Source: Nakamurella leprariae
Lineage (GTDB): Bacteria > Actinomycetota > Actinomycetes > Mycobacteriales > Nakamurellaceae
DNA length: 64,000 nt
Direction of reading: 5' to 3'
Assembly (NCBI RefSeq): GCF_016918035.1
Contig: NZ_JAERWK010000020.1
Location: forward strand, 62,001 to 126,000
The first letter of the stretch is position 1, and each line of letters starts with the position of its first letter. Positions 55,306-63,985 of this stretch are shown in pieces. A program made the position numbers and the translations under genes. Below the pieces are notes generated by a model that did no database searches, was not told where the DNA came from, and saw nothing but the letters and a program-made list of their open reading frames with translations.

Positions 55306-55352
55306 TACGGTGAGCGGGCCCGACGCCCGAGCCGAACGGAGACCCTGGCCCG

Positions 55353-56183
55353 ATGGATCTGCAGCAGCAGCTGGACCAGTGGCCGGTGGGTGCCGCCGCC
55401 ATCGCCGTGATCGGGCCGGACGGTGTGCTCGAGGAGGCCCGGACCGGCGCCGCCACCGCGGACACCGTCTACCGCTGGGCCTCGGTCACCAAGGTCACCA
55501 CCGCGCTCACCGTGCTGGACGCCGTGCTGGACGGCGCGATCTCGCTCGACGACCCGGCGGGTCCGCCCGGCGCCACGGTGCGGCACCTGCTCGCGCACGC
55601 GGCGGGTGTCCGGATGGAGGCCGCCGACGGCGACCGTCCGCTGGCCGCCCCCGGCACCCGCCGGATCTACTCCAACCACGGCATCGAACTGGCCGCCGAG
55701 CACCTGGCGGCCGCGACCGGCCGCCCGTTCGTCGACGAGCTGACCGACCGGGTGCTGGAGCCGCTCGGCATGACCGGCGCCGAGCTGGTCGGGTCCCCGG
55801 CCCACGGGTTGCGCAGCCCACTGGCCGATCTGGCCCGGCTGGGCCGCGAGCTGCTGCACTCCACCGAGCTGCTGCCCGGCGCGGTCGCCGCCGTGTCCAC
55901 CCTGGCGTTCCCCGGCCTGGCCGGGGTGCTGCCGGGATTCGGCCGACAGGAGCACAACGACTGGGGTCTGGGCTGCGAGATCCGCAACGGCAAGTCGCCA
56001 CACTGGACCGCGGCCGGCAATGCACCGAGCACCTTCGGCCACTTCGGCCAGTCCGGCAGCTTCCTGTGGGCCGACCCGGTCGCCGGCCTGGCCTGCGCCT
56101 CGCTCTGCGACACCCCGTTCGGCCCGTGGGCGGCGGAGTCCTGGCCCGCGACGGCCCAGCTGGTGCTGGACCGGTACCGCTGA
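55353..56183 (+). CDS. Serine hydrolase (beta-lactamase class C / penicillin-binding-like)
   Basis: A 276-residue serine hydrolase. The SxxK motif is SVTK (in WASVTKVTTAL, about residues 48-58), YSNHGIELA (about 105-113) supplies the YxN motif, and the third motif region is GHFGQSGSFLWADP (about 229-242) with HFG in place of KTG. No signal peptide is seen, so it is probably cytoplasmic, with an esterase or amidase role rather than cell-wall action. It is shorter than class C beta-lactamases. The flanking gene for the MFS transporter starts 88 bp downstream. Confidence 0.85.
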   Translation: MDLQQQLDQWPVGAAAIAVIGPDGVLEEARTGAATADTVYRWASVTKVTTALTVLDAVLDGAISLDDPAGPPGATVRHLLAHAAGVRMEAADGDRPLAAPGTRRIYSNHGIELAAEHLAAATGRPFVDELTDRVLEPLGMTGAELVGSPAHGLRSPLADLARLGRELLHSTELLPGAVAAVSTLAFPGLAGVLPGFGRQEHNDWGLGCEIRNGKSPHWTAAGNAPSTFGHFGQSGSFLWADPVAGLACASLCDTPFGPWAAESWPATAQLVLDRYR

Positions 56184-56271
56184 CCGACCGCTGACCCGGG
56201 CCGCGTCGGGGTACCGGCGCAGTGGTCCGGCGAACCGCAGCGCGCCACCTGATCACCCACCCGGAGGTCCC

Positions 56272-57669
56272 ATGACGCCGTCCCCCGGCGCCGTCCCGTC
56301 CGATCAGTCCGGCTCGTCCCGCAGCCGCACCGAGCGGCTCGACGCGCTGCCGTTCACCCGCCAGCACGGGCGCCTGCTCGGCGGTTCGGGTATCGGCTGG
56401 GCCTTGGACGCGATGGACGTCGGCCTGCTGTCGTTCGTCATCGCCCAGTTGGCGGTCGTCTGGGGCACCCCGCAGTCGCAGCTGTCCTGGATCGCCTCGG
56501 CCGGCTTCATCGGCATGGCGCTGGGCGCCGGGATGGGCGGGCTGCTGGCCGATCGGCTGGGCCGGCGCCAGGTCTTCGCCATCACCCTGCTCGTCTACGG
56601 CGTGGCCACCGGCGCCTCCGCGCTGGCCTGGTCGGTGGGCGTGCTCATCGCGCTGCGCTTCGTGGTCGGGCTCGGCCTGGGCGCGGAACTGCCGGTGGCG
56701 TCCACCCTGGTCAGCGAGTACGCACCACCCCGGATCCGAGGCCGGGTCATCGTCATCCTGGAGGCGTTCTGGGCGGTCGGCTGGACGGCGGCCGCCCTGA
56801 TCGGCACCTTCGTCGTCCGGGCCGGGGACGACGGCTGGCGCTGGGCGCTGGCCCTGGGCGCCGTCCCGGCGCTGTACTCGGTGTGGGTCCGCACCCGGTT
56901 GCCCGAGTCGGTGCGGTTCCTGGAATCCCGGGACCGGCACAGCGAAGCCGAGGCGGCGGTGCGCAGCTTCGAGCAGTCACCGCCGCTGCGCAGCCGGCTG
57001 TTCGCCACCAAGGGCAGCGCCACCGCACCGCCGGCCACCGTCCGGAGCCCGCAGACACCCGTCGCGCACCGGCCCGGTGGGGTCCGCACGCTGTGGACGC
57101 GCGGTTCCCGCCGCCGCACCGGCGCGCTCTGGCTGGTGTGGTTCTGCGTCAACTTCTCCTACTACGGCGCGTTCACGTGGCTGCCGACGCTGCTGGTCGC
57201 GGACGGGTTCTCACTGGTCCGCTCGTTCGAGTACACGCTGATCATCACGTTGGCGCAGCTGCCCGGGTACGCGGTCGCCGCGGTGCTCATCGAGGTGTGG
57301 GGTCGGCGGTCCACCCTGGCCACGTTCCTGCTCGGTTCGGCCCTGGCGGCGACCTTCTTCGCCGCGGCGGACACCACCGTGCTGGTGATCGCGGCCGGCA
57401 TGCTGTTGTCCTTCTTCAACCTGGGCGCGTGGGGCGCGCTGTACGCGGTGACGCCGGAGATCTACCCGACGCACGCTCGCGGCACCGGGGCCGGCTGGGC
57501 CGCCGGCGTGGGCCGCATCGCGTCGGTGATCGCGCCCCTGGCCGTGCCGCCGCTGCGCGAACTGGGCGGCACCGGGCTGCTCTTCGGGCTCTTCGGGGCC
57601 GTGTTCCTGATCGCGGCGGCCGGGTCGCTGTTGCTGCCGGAACGGCGCGGTCAGGTGCTCGACGAGTAG
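56272..57669 (+). CDS. MFS transporter
   Basis: A 465-residue major facilitator with twelve predicted helices. The N-terminal half includes the MFS loop motif GGLLADRLGRRQVFAITLLVYG (about residues 82-103) and FVVGLGLGAELPVASTLVSEYAPPRIRGR (about 127-155). The second half has VLIEVWGRRSTLATFLLGSA. The family is close to sugar- and aromatic-acid-type proton symporters. GGAGG precedes the ATG. Together with the following flavin monooxygenase and amidohydrolase it probably imports the substrate of the catabolic cluster. A promoter lies between it and the next gene. Confidence 0.9.
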   Translation: MTPSPGAVPSDQSGSSRSRTERLDALPFTRQHGRLLGGSGIGWALDAMDVGLLSFVIAQLAVVWGTPQSQLSWIASAGFIGMALGAGMGGLLADRLGRRQVFAITLLVYGVATGASALAWSVGVLIALRFVVGLGLGAELPVASTLVSEYAPPRIRGRVIVILEAFWAVGWTAAALIGTFVVRAGDDGWRWALALGAVPALYSVWVRTRLPESVRFLESRDRHSEAEAAVRSFEQSPPLRSRLFATKGSATAPPATVRSPQTPVAHRPGGVRTLWTRGSRRRTGALWLVWFCVNFSYYGAFTWLPTLLVADGFSLVRSFEYTLIITLAQLPGYAVAAVLIEVWGRRSTLATFLLGSALAATFFAAADTTVLVIAAGMLLSFFNLGAWGALYAVTPEIYPTHARGTGAGWAAGVGRIASVIAPLAVPPLRELGGTGLLFGLFGAVFLIAAAGSLLLPERRGQVLDE

Positions 57670-57713
57670 CCGCACCGCGCCCGCAACACGGCGGAAATCC
57701 GGGCTTCACCCTC

Positions 57714-57750
57714 TTGCAATTCAGATATCAGATCCTAAATCCTGATCAGG
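57714..57750 (+). promoter_or_regulatory. Promoter with palindromic operator upstream of the flavin monooxygenase gene
   Basis: TTGCAA (57714-57719) and TAAATC (57736-57741) are separated by 16 bp in an unusually AT-rich patch. The perfect palindrome CCTGATCAGG (57741-57750) overlaps the start of transcription, and a second ATCAG/CTGAT inverted pair spans the -10. This looks like a repressor site controlling the LLM-amidohydrolase operon. Confidence 0.55.
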
Positions 57751-57792
57751 TGCCCGTCCGGGCACCACCCGGCGATCAGAGGGTCGACGCGC

Positions 57793-58905
57793 ATGCGCGA
57801 CATCGAGTACGGCGTCTTCCTCCCGATCGGCAGCGGCGGCTGGATCCCGTCCACCAACGCCCCGGTACTGGACGGCTCGTACGCGGCGAACCGGACCGTG
57901 GTGCAGCTGGCCGAGCGGCTGGGCTTCCACTTCACCCTGTCCCAGGCGGTGTGGCGCGGCCACGGCGGCGCCACCCGCCACTTCGACGACAACCTGGAAT
58001 CCCTCACCGCCGCAGCCGGATTCGGCGAGGCGACCGAGCGGATCGGGTTGTGGGGCACGGTCAACACCTCGATGCTGCACCCCGCGGTGGCGGCCAAGAT
58101 CATCGCCACCTCCGACCAGATCTCCGGTGGGCGGTCCGGGCTCAACATCGTGGCCGGCGGCAACCGTGCCGCCGAGCGCCAGATGGGCATCGGGCTCGAC
58201 CTGGACAACCCGGAGAAGTACCGGCGCGCGGCCGAGTGGGTCTCGGTGGTCAAGGCCCTGTGGACCGAGCCGTCCGTCGACTTCGACGGTGAGTTCTTCA
58301 CCCTCCGGGACTGCCAGTCCGGCCCGAAGCCGGTGCAGGGTGTGCCCCGGATGATCTGCGCGGCCACCAGCGACGCCGGATTGCGGTTCGTGGCCGAGCA
58401 TCTGGACGGCGTGATGTTCGAGGGCATCACCGACGATCGGGTCATCGAGGTCGGGCAGCGCACCCGGCGCATCGCCCACGAGCAGGGCGCCGAGCACCTG
58501 AAGAGCCTGTGCATCTTCATGGTCGTCCCGGGCGAGACCGACGCCGACGCCGCGCGCCGGGTGCAGCACTACAGCCAGGCCAAGGACACCGTGGCGCTGG
58601 CCAGCCTGGCCGCCGAGTTCGGCGCCGGCGCGATCCCGGTCGACGTGACGTCGAACAACGCCGACGCGGCCGCCTGGGCACAGACCATGGCCCTGAGCAC
58701 CGGCACCCTGGCCGGCAGTCCCGAGACGCTCGCCGAGCGGCTGGCCGGCCTGGCCGACGCGGCCGACCTGGACTCGATGATCTTCATCATGCCCGACTTC
58801 GTCGACGACCTGCGGGTCCTCGGCGAGGAGGTGCTGCCGATCCTGGAGCGCAACGGATACGGCAGTCGGCTGCGCACGGCACTGCCCCCGCTGGCCCGGC
58901 TCTGA
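57793..58905 (+). CDS. RutA-like flavin-dependent monooxygenase (LLM class)
   Basis: A 370-residue luciferase-like flavin monooxygenase. It resembles the pyrimidine monooxygenase RutA along its length: YGVFLPIGSGGWIPSTNAP (residues 5-23), FDDNLESLTAAAGFGEATERIGLWGT (about 66-91), ISGGRSGLNIVAGGN (about 112-126), QMGIGLDLDNPEKYRRAAEWV, FDGEFFTLRDCQSGPKPVQG (about 163-182) and ICAATSDAGLRFVAEHLDG. RutA opens the uracil ring between N3 and C4 with FMN and oxygen. A comparable attack on a cyclic amide or other N-heterocycle is inferred. It is followed by a Trz/Atz-type amidohydrolase 49 bp downstream, so the two form an operon. Confidence 0.85.
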   Translation: MRDIEYGVFLPIGSGGWIPSTNAPVLDGSYAANRTVVQLAERLGFHFTLSQAVWRGHGGATRHFDDNLESLTAAAGFGEATERIGLWGTVNTSMLHPAVAAKIIATSDQISGGRSGLNIVAGGNRAAERQMGIGLDLDNPEKYRRAAEWVSVVKALWTEPSVDFDGEFFTLRDCQSGPKPVQGVPRMICAATSDAGLRFVAEHLDGVMFEGITDDRVIEVGQRTRRIAHEQGAEHLKSLCIFMVVPGETDADAARRVQHYSQAKDTVALASLAAEFGAGAIPVDVTSNNADAAAWAQTMALSTGTLAGSPETLAERLAGLADAADLDSMIFIMPDFVDDLRVLGEEVLPILERNGYGSRLRTALPPLARL

Positions 58906-58954
58906 CCCACCCGACCTCACAGCTCCACCCCCGACCCCGACCGGAAGGCGACCC

Positions 58955-60277
58955 ATGGCCCGCACCGTGCTCAGCGGAGGGACCGTCCTGACGATGGATC
59001 CCGCCCGGCCGTTCCTGTCCGACGGCACCGTCGTCCTGGACGGCACCCGCATCGCCTGGGTCGGCGACACCGCCGACCACCTGGCTCAGGACGACGACCA
59101 GGTCGTCGACGCCGCACACCGTGTCGTCATCCCCGGCCTGGTGAATGCCCACTACCACGTCGATCTCGGCAAGGGCGCGGGCGAGTCGTCGAACGAGACG
59201 AAGCCCATGTGGGACCTGCTGTTCGACGACTGGTACCCGTTCCTGGGCCAGCTCACCGAGGAGGAGGCGTACTGGGCCACGATGGCCAGCTACGCCGAAT
59301 CGGTGCGCAACGGCGTCACCACCGTGAACGACATGTACGTGCTCACCCCGGCCCGGGCCCGGGCCGCGAACGACCTCGGACTGCGCGCGGTGCTGTCCAG
59401 CGAGATCGCCACCCCGGAGACCGGCATCGACACCGTGGCCACCAACGTCGAGGCGTTCCACGCGGTGAACGGCGGGGCGAACGGTGACGGCCTGGCCCGG
59501 GTGTGGCTCGGCGTCGAGTGGCTGCCCTGCGCGACACCGGAGCTGCTCACGGAGGTGCGGGCCGCGGCCACCGAACTGGGCACCGGCATCCACATCCACC
59601 TCAACGAGTCGATGTCCGAGGTGGACGACGCGCTGAGCCGGTTCGGCAAGCGGCCCACCGAGTTGGCGTACGAGTTGGGCTTCCTCGGCCCCGACGTGGT
59701 CGCCGCGCACTGCGTGCACCTGTCCGACGCCGAGATCACGATGATGGCCGAGACCGGGACGCACATCTCGCACAACCCCGGCTCCAACGCCTACCTGGGC
59801 AACGGCATCGCCCGGATGAACGACTTCCGGGCCGCGGGCATCAACGTCGGCATGGGTACGGACGCCGGCTTCTGCTCCGACCTGTTCGAGATCATGCGGT
59901 GGGCCACCTACCTGCACCGGGCCACCTCCCGCGACGTGACGGCGCGCAAGAGCGCCGAAGCGCTGCGGATGGCCACCGTCGGCGGCTCCACCGCCCTGGG
60001 CCAGGACACCGGCGTCATCGCGGCCGGCAAGCTGGCCGATCTCACCCTGCTGGACGTCGACTCGGTGAAGTTCGCGATGATGGACCGCACCGACGCCGGC
60101 CTGGTCGAGGAGTTCGTGGTCAACCACGCCAACGGCTCCGACGTGGCCACCACCATCGTCAACGGCGAGATCGTCATGCGGGACCGGGTCCTCACCACGG
60201 TCGACGAGGCCGAGATCACCGAAGGCGTGGCCCGGTCCATCCGCGAGGCCAACCAGCGGTTCTTCGGCGGGCACTGA
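58955..60277 (+). CDS. Trz/Atz/cytosine-deaminase-type amidohydrolase
   Basis: A 440-residue metal-dependent amidohydrolase. The metal motif reads PGLVNAHYHVDLGKG (HxH, about residues 62-76), then HIHLNESMSEVDDAL (about 213-227; His and Glu), VVAAHCVHL (about 248-256; His) and GMGTDAGFCSDLFE (about 300-313; Asp). A C-terminal beta-sandwich (KLADLTLLDVDSVKF, TTIVNGEIVMRDRVL) belongs to the family. Relatives deaminate or dechlorinate s-triazines, deaminate cytosine, guanine or melamine, or hydrolyse cyclic amides. The substrate here is unknown. Together with the flavin monooxygenase it suggests breakdown of a nitrogen heterocycle. Confidence 0.92.
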   Translation: MARTVLSGGTVLTMDPARPFLSDGTVVLDGTRIAWVGDTADHLAQDDDQVVDAAHRVVIPGLVNAHYHVDLGKGAGESSNETKPMWDLLFDDWYPFLGQLTEEEAYWATMASYAESVRNGVTTVNDMYVLTPARARAANDLGLRAVLSSEIATPETGIDTVATNVEAFHAVNGGANGDGLARVWLGVEWLPCATPELLTEVRAAATELGTGIHIHLNESMSEVDDALSRFGKRPTELAYELGFLGPDVVAAHCVHLSDAEITMMAETGTHISHNPGSNAYLGNGIARMNDFRAAGINVGMGTDAGFCSDLFEIMRWATYLHRATSRDVTARKSAEALRMATVGGSTALGQDTGVIAAGKLADLTLLDVDSVKFAMMDRTDAGLVEEFVVNHANGSDVATTIVNGEIVMRDRVLTTVDEAEITEGVARSIREANQRFFGGH

Positions 60278-60309
60278 GCCGCGAGCACGACCGACCCGCG
60301 GACGACGAA

Positions 60310-60340
60310 GGGGCGGGCACCCGATCCGGGTGCCCGCCCC
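60310..60340. terminator. Perfect hairpin between convergent amidohydrolase and amidase
   Basis: GGGGCGGGCACCCG (60310-60323) and its complement (60327-60340) form a 14-bp stem with a 3-nt loop between the convergent genes (stops at 60277 and 60375). It probably terminates both. Confidence 0.85.
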
Positions 60341-60374
60341 TGGCGTGTCCGCGCCCCGCCCGACCGGGCGCGGC

Positions 60375-61799
60375 TCACCGCCGCGGCGCCACCACCGACT
60401 CGTCCGTCGGGGCGAGCACCCGCTCCACCGCCGCACCGAAGGCCAGCACCGTCTCGTCACCCGAGAACGGGCCCACCACCTGCAGTCCCACCGGCAACCG
60501 GCCCGGTCCACGGCCGAACGGCACGGTCAGCGCCGGCTGCCCGGTGACGTTGAACGGGTAGGTGTACGGCGTCCAGGTGATCCAGGGCAGCTTGGCGCCG
60601 GACTCCCCGCCCACCGGCACCTCCCGGTCGGCCTCGAAGGCGACCAGTGGCATCGTCGGCATGAGCAGCAGGTCGACCCGGTCGAACACGGCGAACAGCG
60701 CCGCGTTGAACGCCCGGCGCGCCTGGAGCACGTCCAGGAAGTCGGGCAGCGAGTACTCCTGGGCCAGCGGCAGCAGCCGGGCCAGCCCGGGGTCCATCAC
60801 ATCACCCTGCGCCCGGATCAGATCGGCGAACCCGTGCCCGCGCCCGGTGACCCACAGCCCCTCGAAGATCTCCCGCGGCACGGCCGGATCCAGGTCCAGA
60901 TCGACGAACTCGGCGATGCCGCTGCGCCGCACCGCCTCCACCGCCGGTGCGGTGCGCGCGGCCACCTCGGCCGACGGGGCGATGCCGAACGGGGCCGCCA
61001 CCACGCCGACCCGCAGCGGCCGGCCGGTCACCGCCGGGTCGGGCCGGACGAACGCGGACTGCGGATCTCGTGCGTCCGGACCGCGGGTCAGCGCCAGCAC
61101 CGCCTGCGCGTCGGCCACGGTCCGGGTGAGCGGTCCGGCGTGCGAGAGGCTCTCGTTCACCGTCCCCGGCCACACCGGGATGGCACTGAGGGTGGGCTTG
61201 AGGCCCACCGTGCCGCAGAACGCCGCCGGGATGCGGACCGATCCGCCGGCGTCCGAGCCGGTGGCGATGGGCACCGCCCCGGAGCCCACGGTCGCGCCGG
61301 ACCCGGCGCTGGACCCGCCGCTGTTCCGGCTCGGGTCCCACGGGTTGCGAGTGATGCCGGTCAACGGAGAGATGCCGGTGCCCTTCCAGCCGAACTCCGG
61401 CGTGGTGGTCCGGCCGATGACCACGGTGCCCGCGTCGACCAACCGCTGCACGAACGGGCTGGCGGTCCGCGCCGGCTCGGCCGACGTGGTCCGGGAGCCC
61501 TTCAACGCGGGCTCCCCGACCAGGTACATGTTGTCCTTGCTGGCGATCGGTACCCCGTGCAGCGGGCTGCGCAGCCGGCCCTCGGCCGCCTCGCGTTCCA
61601 GCCCGGCCGCCTCGGCCAGCGCGGCGTCCTCGCGGAACCCGACGTAGGCGTTGATCGCCGGTTCCGCCTCCCGGGCCAGGTCCAGCGCCAGCCGGGCCAG
61701 TTGCACCGGCGACCACTCGCCCCGCGCCACCCCCGCACCCAGCTCCACGCCGCTGAGCACCCGGTAGGCGTCCGGGGTCAGCTCGGCGTACCGGCTCAC
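60375..61799 (-). CDS. Amidase (amidase signature family)
   Basis: A 474-residue amidase-signature enzyme. The catalytic Lys lies in GVPIASKDNMYLVG (about residues 75-88). The Ser-cisSer pair is in NPWDPSRNSGGSSAGSGATV (about 145-164) and the nucleophile in PIATGSDAGGSVRIPAAFCG (about 169-188). Several long helices and a C-terminal PYTYPFNVTGQPALTVPFG follow. It hydrolyses an amide, probably a ring-opened intermediate of the same pathway. The GTG at 61799 overlaps the aminotransferase stop as GTGA, so translation is coupled. Confidence 0.93.
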   Translation of the reverse strand: MSRYAELTPDAYRVLSGVELGAGVARGEWSPVQLARLALDLAREAEPAINAYVGFREDAALAEAAGLEREAAEGRLRSPLHGVPIASKDNMYLVGEPALKGSRTTSAEPARTASPFVQRLVDAGTVVIGRTTTPEFGWKGTGISPLTGITRNPWDPSRNSGGSSAGSGATVGSGAVPIATGSDAGGSVRIPAAFCGTVGLKPTLSAIPVWPGTVNESLSHAGPLTRTVADAQAVLALTRGPDARDPQSAFVRPDPAVTGRPLRVGVVAAPFGIAPSAEVAARTAPAVEAVRRSGIAEFVDLDLDPAVPREIFEGLWVTGRGHGFADLIRAQGDVMDPGLARLLPLAQEYSLPDFLDVLQARRAFNAALFAVFDRVDLLLMPTMPLVAFEADREVPVGGESGAKLPWITWTPYTYPFNVTGQPALTVPFGRGPGRLPVGLQVVGPFSGDETVLAFGAAVERVLAPTDESVVAPRR

Positions 61800-62887
61800 A
61801 CCGTCACCCGGGTGCGTTCGGCCAGCGACGTCCAGGCCGCGGCGAACCGTTCCACCCACGCCGGCGGCACCGAGGTCGACACCTTCACGAACCGCTCGCC
61901 GAAGTGCGGCGACTGGTAGGTGCCCGGCCGGATGAACACGTCGGCGGCCAGCAGGGCGTCGCAGACGGTCTCGGAGTGCAATCCGGTCGCGGTGACGTCC
62001 ACGGCCAGGAAGTTGCCGTGCGAGGGCGACACGACCACCTCACCGAACCCGGTGTCCGCGACCACCTGCTCGACCCGTTCGATGTTGGCCCGGTTCACCC
62101 GGCGCACCTGCTCCAGCCACGGCCCGCGCACCTTGAGCCCGGCGATGGCCGCCCGCTGCCCGACGATGCCGGCCCCCAGCGGATTGGCCGGCACCGCGGT
62201 GAGCGCCGAAAGCAGTTGGGGCTCCGCGATCACCGCGCCCAGCCGCAGCCCGGCCAGGCCCAGCCACTTGGAGAAGCTGTACGTGGTGAAGGTGCCCTCC
62301 GGGTACAGCTCGGCGACCAGGCTGTGCCCGGTCGCGAAGTGCCGGTAGGTGCAGTCGTGCACGATCAGCGACTGCGTCTCGCGGGCCAGCGCGACGATCG
62401 CCTCGAGCTCGGCCCGGGCGTACCGACTGCCCAGCGGATTCAGCGGGTCGATCAGGTAGATGAGCGATCGCGGCTCGATGACCTCGGCGACCTGAGCGGC
62501 GGTCAGCGTGCGGGTCGGGGTGTCGTAGACGTCCAGCGCCGACAGCGGCACCCCGGTACGACCCAGGAAACGCCCCGGCCACGGCCAGCCCGGGTCGGTG
62601 GTGATGACCCGCGAGATCGTCGGGGCCAGCGTCATGCACAGGTGGTAGAGGCCGGCGACGGCGCCGTCGGTGATCCAGACCTGGACCTCGGGCAGGCCGA
62701 TGTCCTCGCCCACCAGCCGGCGCAGTTCCTCGAAGCCGGCCGGTGGGGCGTAGACCTGGAAGTCGCGGTCCCGCACCGACTGCTCCAGCGCCTGCACCAC
62801 CTCCGCGGGCGGATCGAGGTGCGTGGTGTTCTGCCCCATCCAGACCAGGTCCGGGCGGGCGAGCAGATCTTCGAACGAAGCAGCCAT
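61796..62887 (-). CDS. PLP-dependent aminotransferase (class I/II)
   Basis: A 363-residue fold-type I aminotransferase. Conserved PLP features: ITDGAVAGLYHLCMTL, LIYLIDPLNPLGSRY (NPxG motif, about residues 143-157), VHDCTYRHFATG (Asp and Tyr, about 175-186), and YSFSKWLGLAGLRLGAVIAE with the Schiff-base Lys at about 204 and the phosphate-binding Arg nearby. The length is normal. A pathway role could be removing an amino group from a ring-opened intermediate. It lies 42 bp after the M29-like gene, so one operon is likely. Confidence 0.9.
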   Translation of the reverse strand: MAASFEDLLARPDLVWMGQNTTHLDPPAEVVQALEQSVRDRDFQVYAPPAGFEELRRLVGEDIGLPEVQVWITDGAVAGLYHLCMTLAPTISRVITTDPGWPWPGRFLGRTGVPLSALDVYDTPTRTLTAAQVAEVIEPRSLIYLIDPLNPLGSRYARAELEAIVALARETQSLIVHDCTYRHFATGHSLVAELYPEGTFTTYSFSKWLGLAGLRLGAVIAEPQLLSALTAVPANPLGAGIVGQRAAIAGLKVRGPWLEQVRRVNRANIERVEQVVADTGFGEVVVSPSHGNFLAVDVTATGLHSETVCDALLAADVFIRPGTYQSPHFGERFVKVSTSVPPAWVERFAAAWTSLAERTRVTV

Positions 62888-62929
62888 GATGTCCTCTGTC
62901 GTCAGTCGTACGGTCTGGAGATCGGCTGG

Positions 62930-63913
62930 TCAGTCATCGGCCAGCACGCCCGCCCGGATGACGGGGACGCCGTCGAGGTGGACGGTGGCGTCGCGCATGA
63001 CGCAGTCCAGGTGGGCCACGGCGTCGACGGTCCCGCCGTAGGCGATCGAGTTGCCGAACGCCACGTGCGCGCTGCCCAGGGTCGACTCGGTCTCCATGGG
63101 CACCCCGCACACCGATCCCTGCGGGTTCAGCCCGACCGAGACCTCGGCCAGGTTGGTCATCCTCGGGTCCCGGCAGCGGGCCATCATCTCGGTGAGCCGG
63201 GCCGCCTCGTCACCGTCGGTGCCCACCAGCAGTCCGTCGCGGACGTGCAGCACGGCCGGGGCGGGCACCGGACCCGGCCCCATGAACAGGAAGTCGGCGT
63301 CGATGACGATGACGCCGGTGCTGCTGCCCTCGACCGGGGCGGTGCCCGACTCGATGTCCGGCGGAGCCATGTACTCCCCCGGCTCCCGGGCCACCCCGGT
63401 CAGCGCCCGGCCGCGGCGACCGGCCACCGACCCGCGCAGGTCGGTGCCGGCCGGCGTGGTGATCCGGTAGGTCGAGGCCGCCTCCCAGGCCCGGGCCAGC
63501 CGGTGGGTGGTGCGGGCCAGGGCGTCGAAGTCGACGTCGAACGGCCCGCCCAGCCGGAACGTGCCCGCGGTGACCGCCGGCATGCACAGGTAGCGGGTCC
63601 CGGCCGCGGATGCCTCCCGTCGGGCCCGACTGGACCCGATGAACGTGCTGGTCAGCTCGATCCCGCAGTCGGCGGCGGCCAACGCCGCGGCGGTGTCCGC
63701 CGGTGGTTCGCTGCCGGGCAGCGGATACACCGGCAGCACCCGCTCCACCGGCTCTGCGCGGCGCTCCCGGATGCCGGCCATCAGCCCGGCGACCACAGCC
63801 CGGTCGGTCCCGGCGTCGGTGAGCAGCACGACCGTCTCCCCGGCCCGCAGACCCAGACAGGTGTCGAGCGCACGGGACACCGTCCGGTCCGGGAGCATCG
63901 GCATCGCGGTCAT
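62930..63913 (-). CDS. M29-like metalloenzyme (aminopeptidase T / 2,5-dihydroxypyridine dioxygenase-like)
   Basis: A 327-residue protein of the family combining M29 leucyl aminopeptidases and iron-dependent 2,5-dihydroxypyridine 5,6-dioxygenases: CLGLRAGETVVLLTDAGT at the N-terminus, and the conserved C-terminal NLAEVSVGLNPQGSVCG, TLGSAHVAFGNSIAYGG and AHLDCVMRDATVHLDG (about residues 250-313). Glu and His residues there are the presumed metal ligands. In a catabolic cluster, a ring-cleaving dioxygenase is the attractive reading, but peptidase activity is not excluded. The first ATG at 63913 is used; an ATG at 63904 is possible. Five tandem repeats lie just upstream. Confidence 0.75.
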   Translation of the reverse strand: MTAMPMLPDRTVSRALDTCLGLRAGETVVLLTDAGTDRAVVAGLMAGIRERRAEPVERVLPVYPLPGSEPPADTAAALAAADCGIELTSTFIGSSRARREASAAGTRYLCMPAVTAGTFRLGGPFDVDFDALARTTHRLARAWEAASTYRITTPAGTDLRGSVAGRRGRALTGVAREPGEYMAPPDIESGTAPVEGSSTGVIVIDADFLFMGPGPVPAPAVLHVRDGLLVGTDGDEAARLTEMMARCRDPRMTNLAEVSVGLNPQGSVCGVPMETESTLGSAHVAFGNSIAYGGTVDAVAHLDCVMRDATVHLDGVPVIRAGVLADD

Positions 63914-63923
63914 CTGTCGGCAT

Positions 63924-63985
63924 CCATCAGCCGGGGCCCATCAGACTGGCCCATCAGACTGGGCCCATCAGACGGTACCCATCAC
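63924..63985 (+). repeat. Tandem 13/14-bp repeats upstream of the M29-like gene
   Basis: CCATCAG recurs at 63924, 63938, 63951 and 63965, with a variant CCATCAC at 63979, at 13- or 14-bp spacing. Two copies of CCCATCAGACTGG (63937-63949 and 63950-63962) are perfect. The array begins 11 bp upstream of the gene's ATG and continues towards the window edge, so it lies exactly where the operon's promoter or operator should be. Confidence 0.85.
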
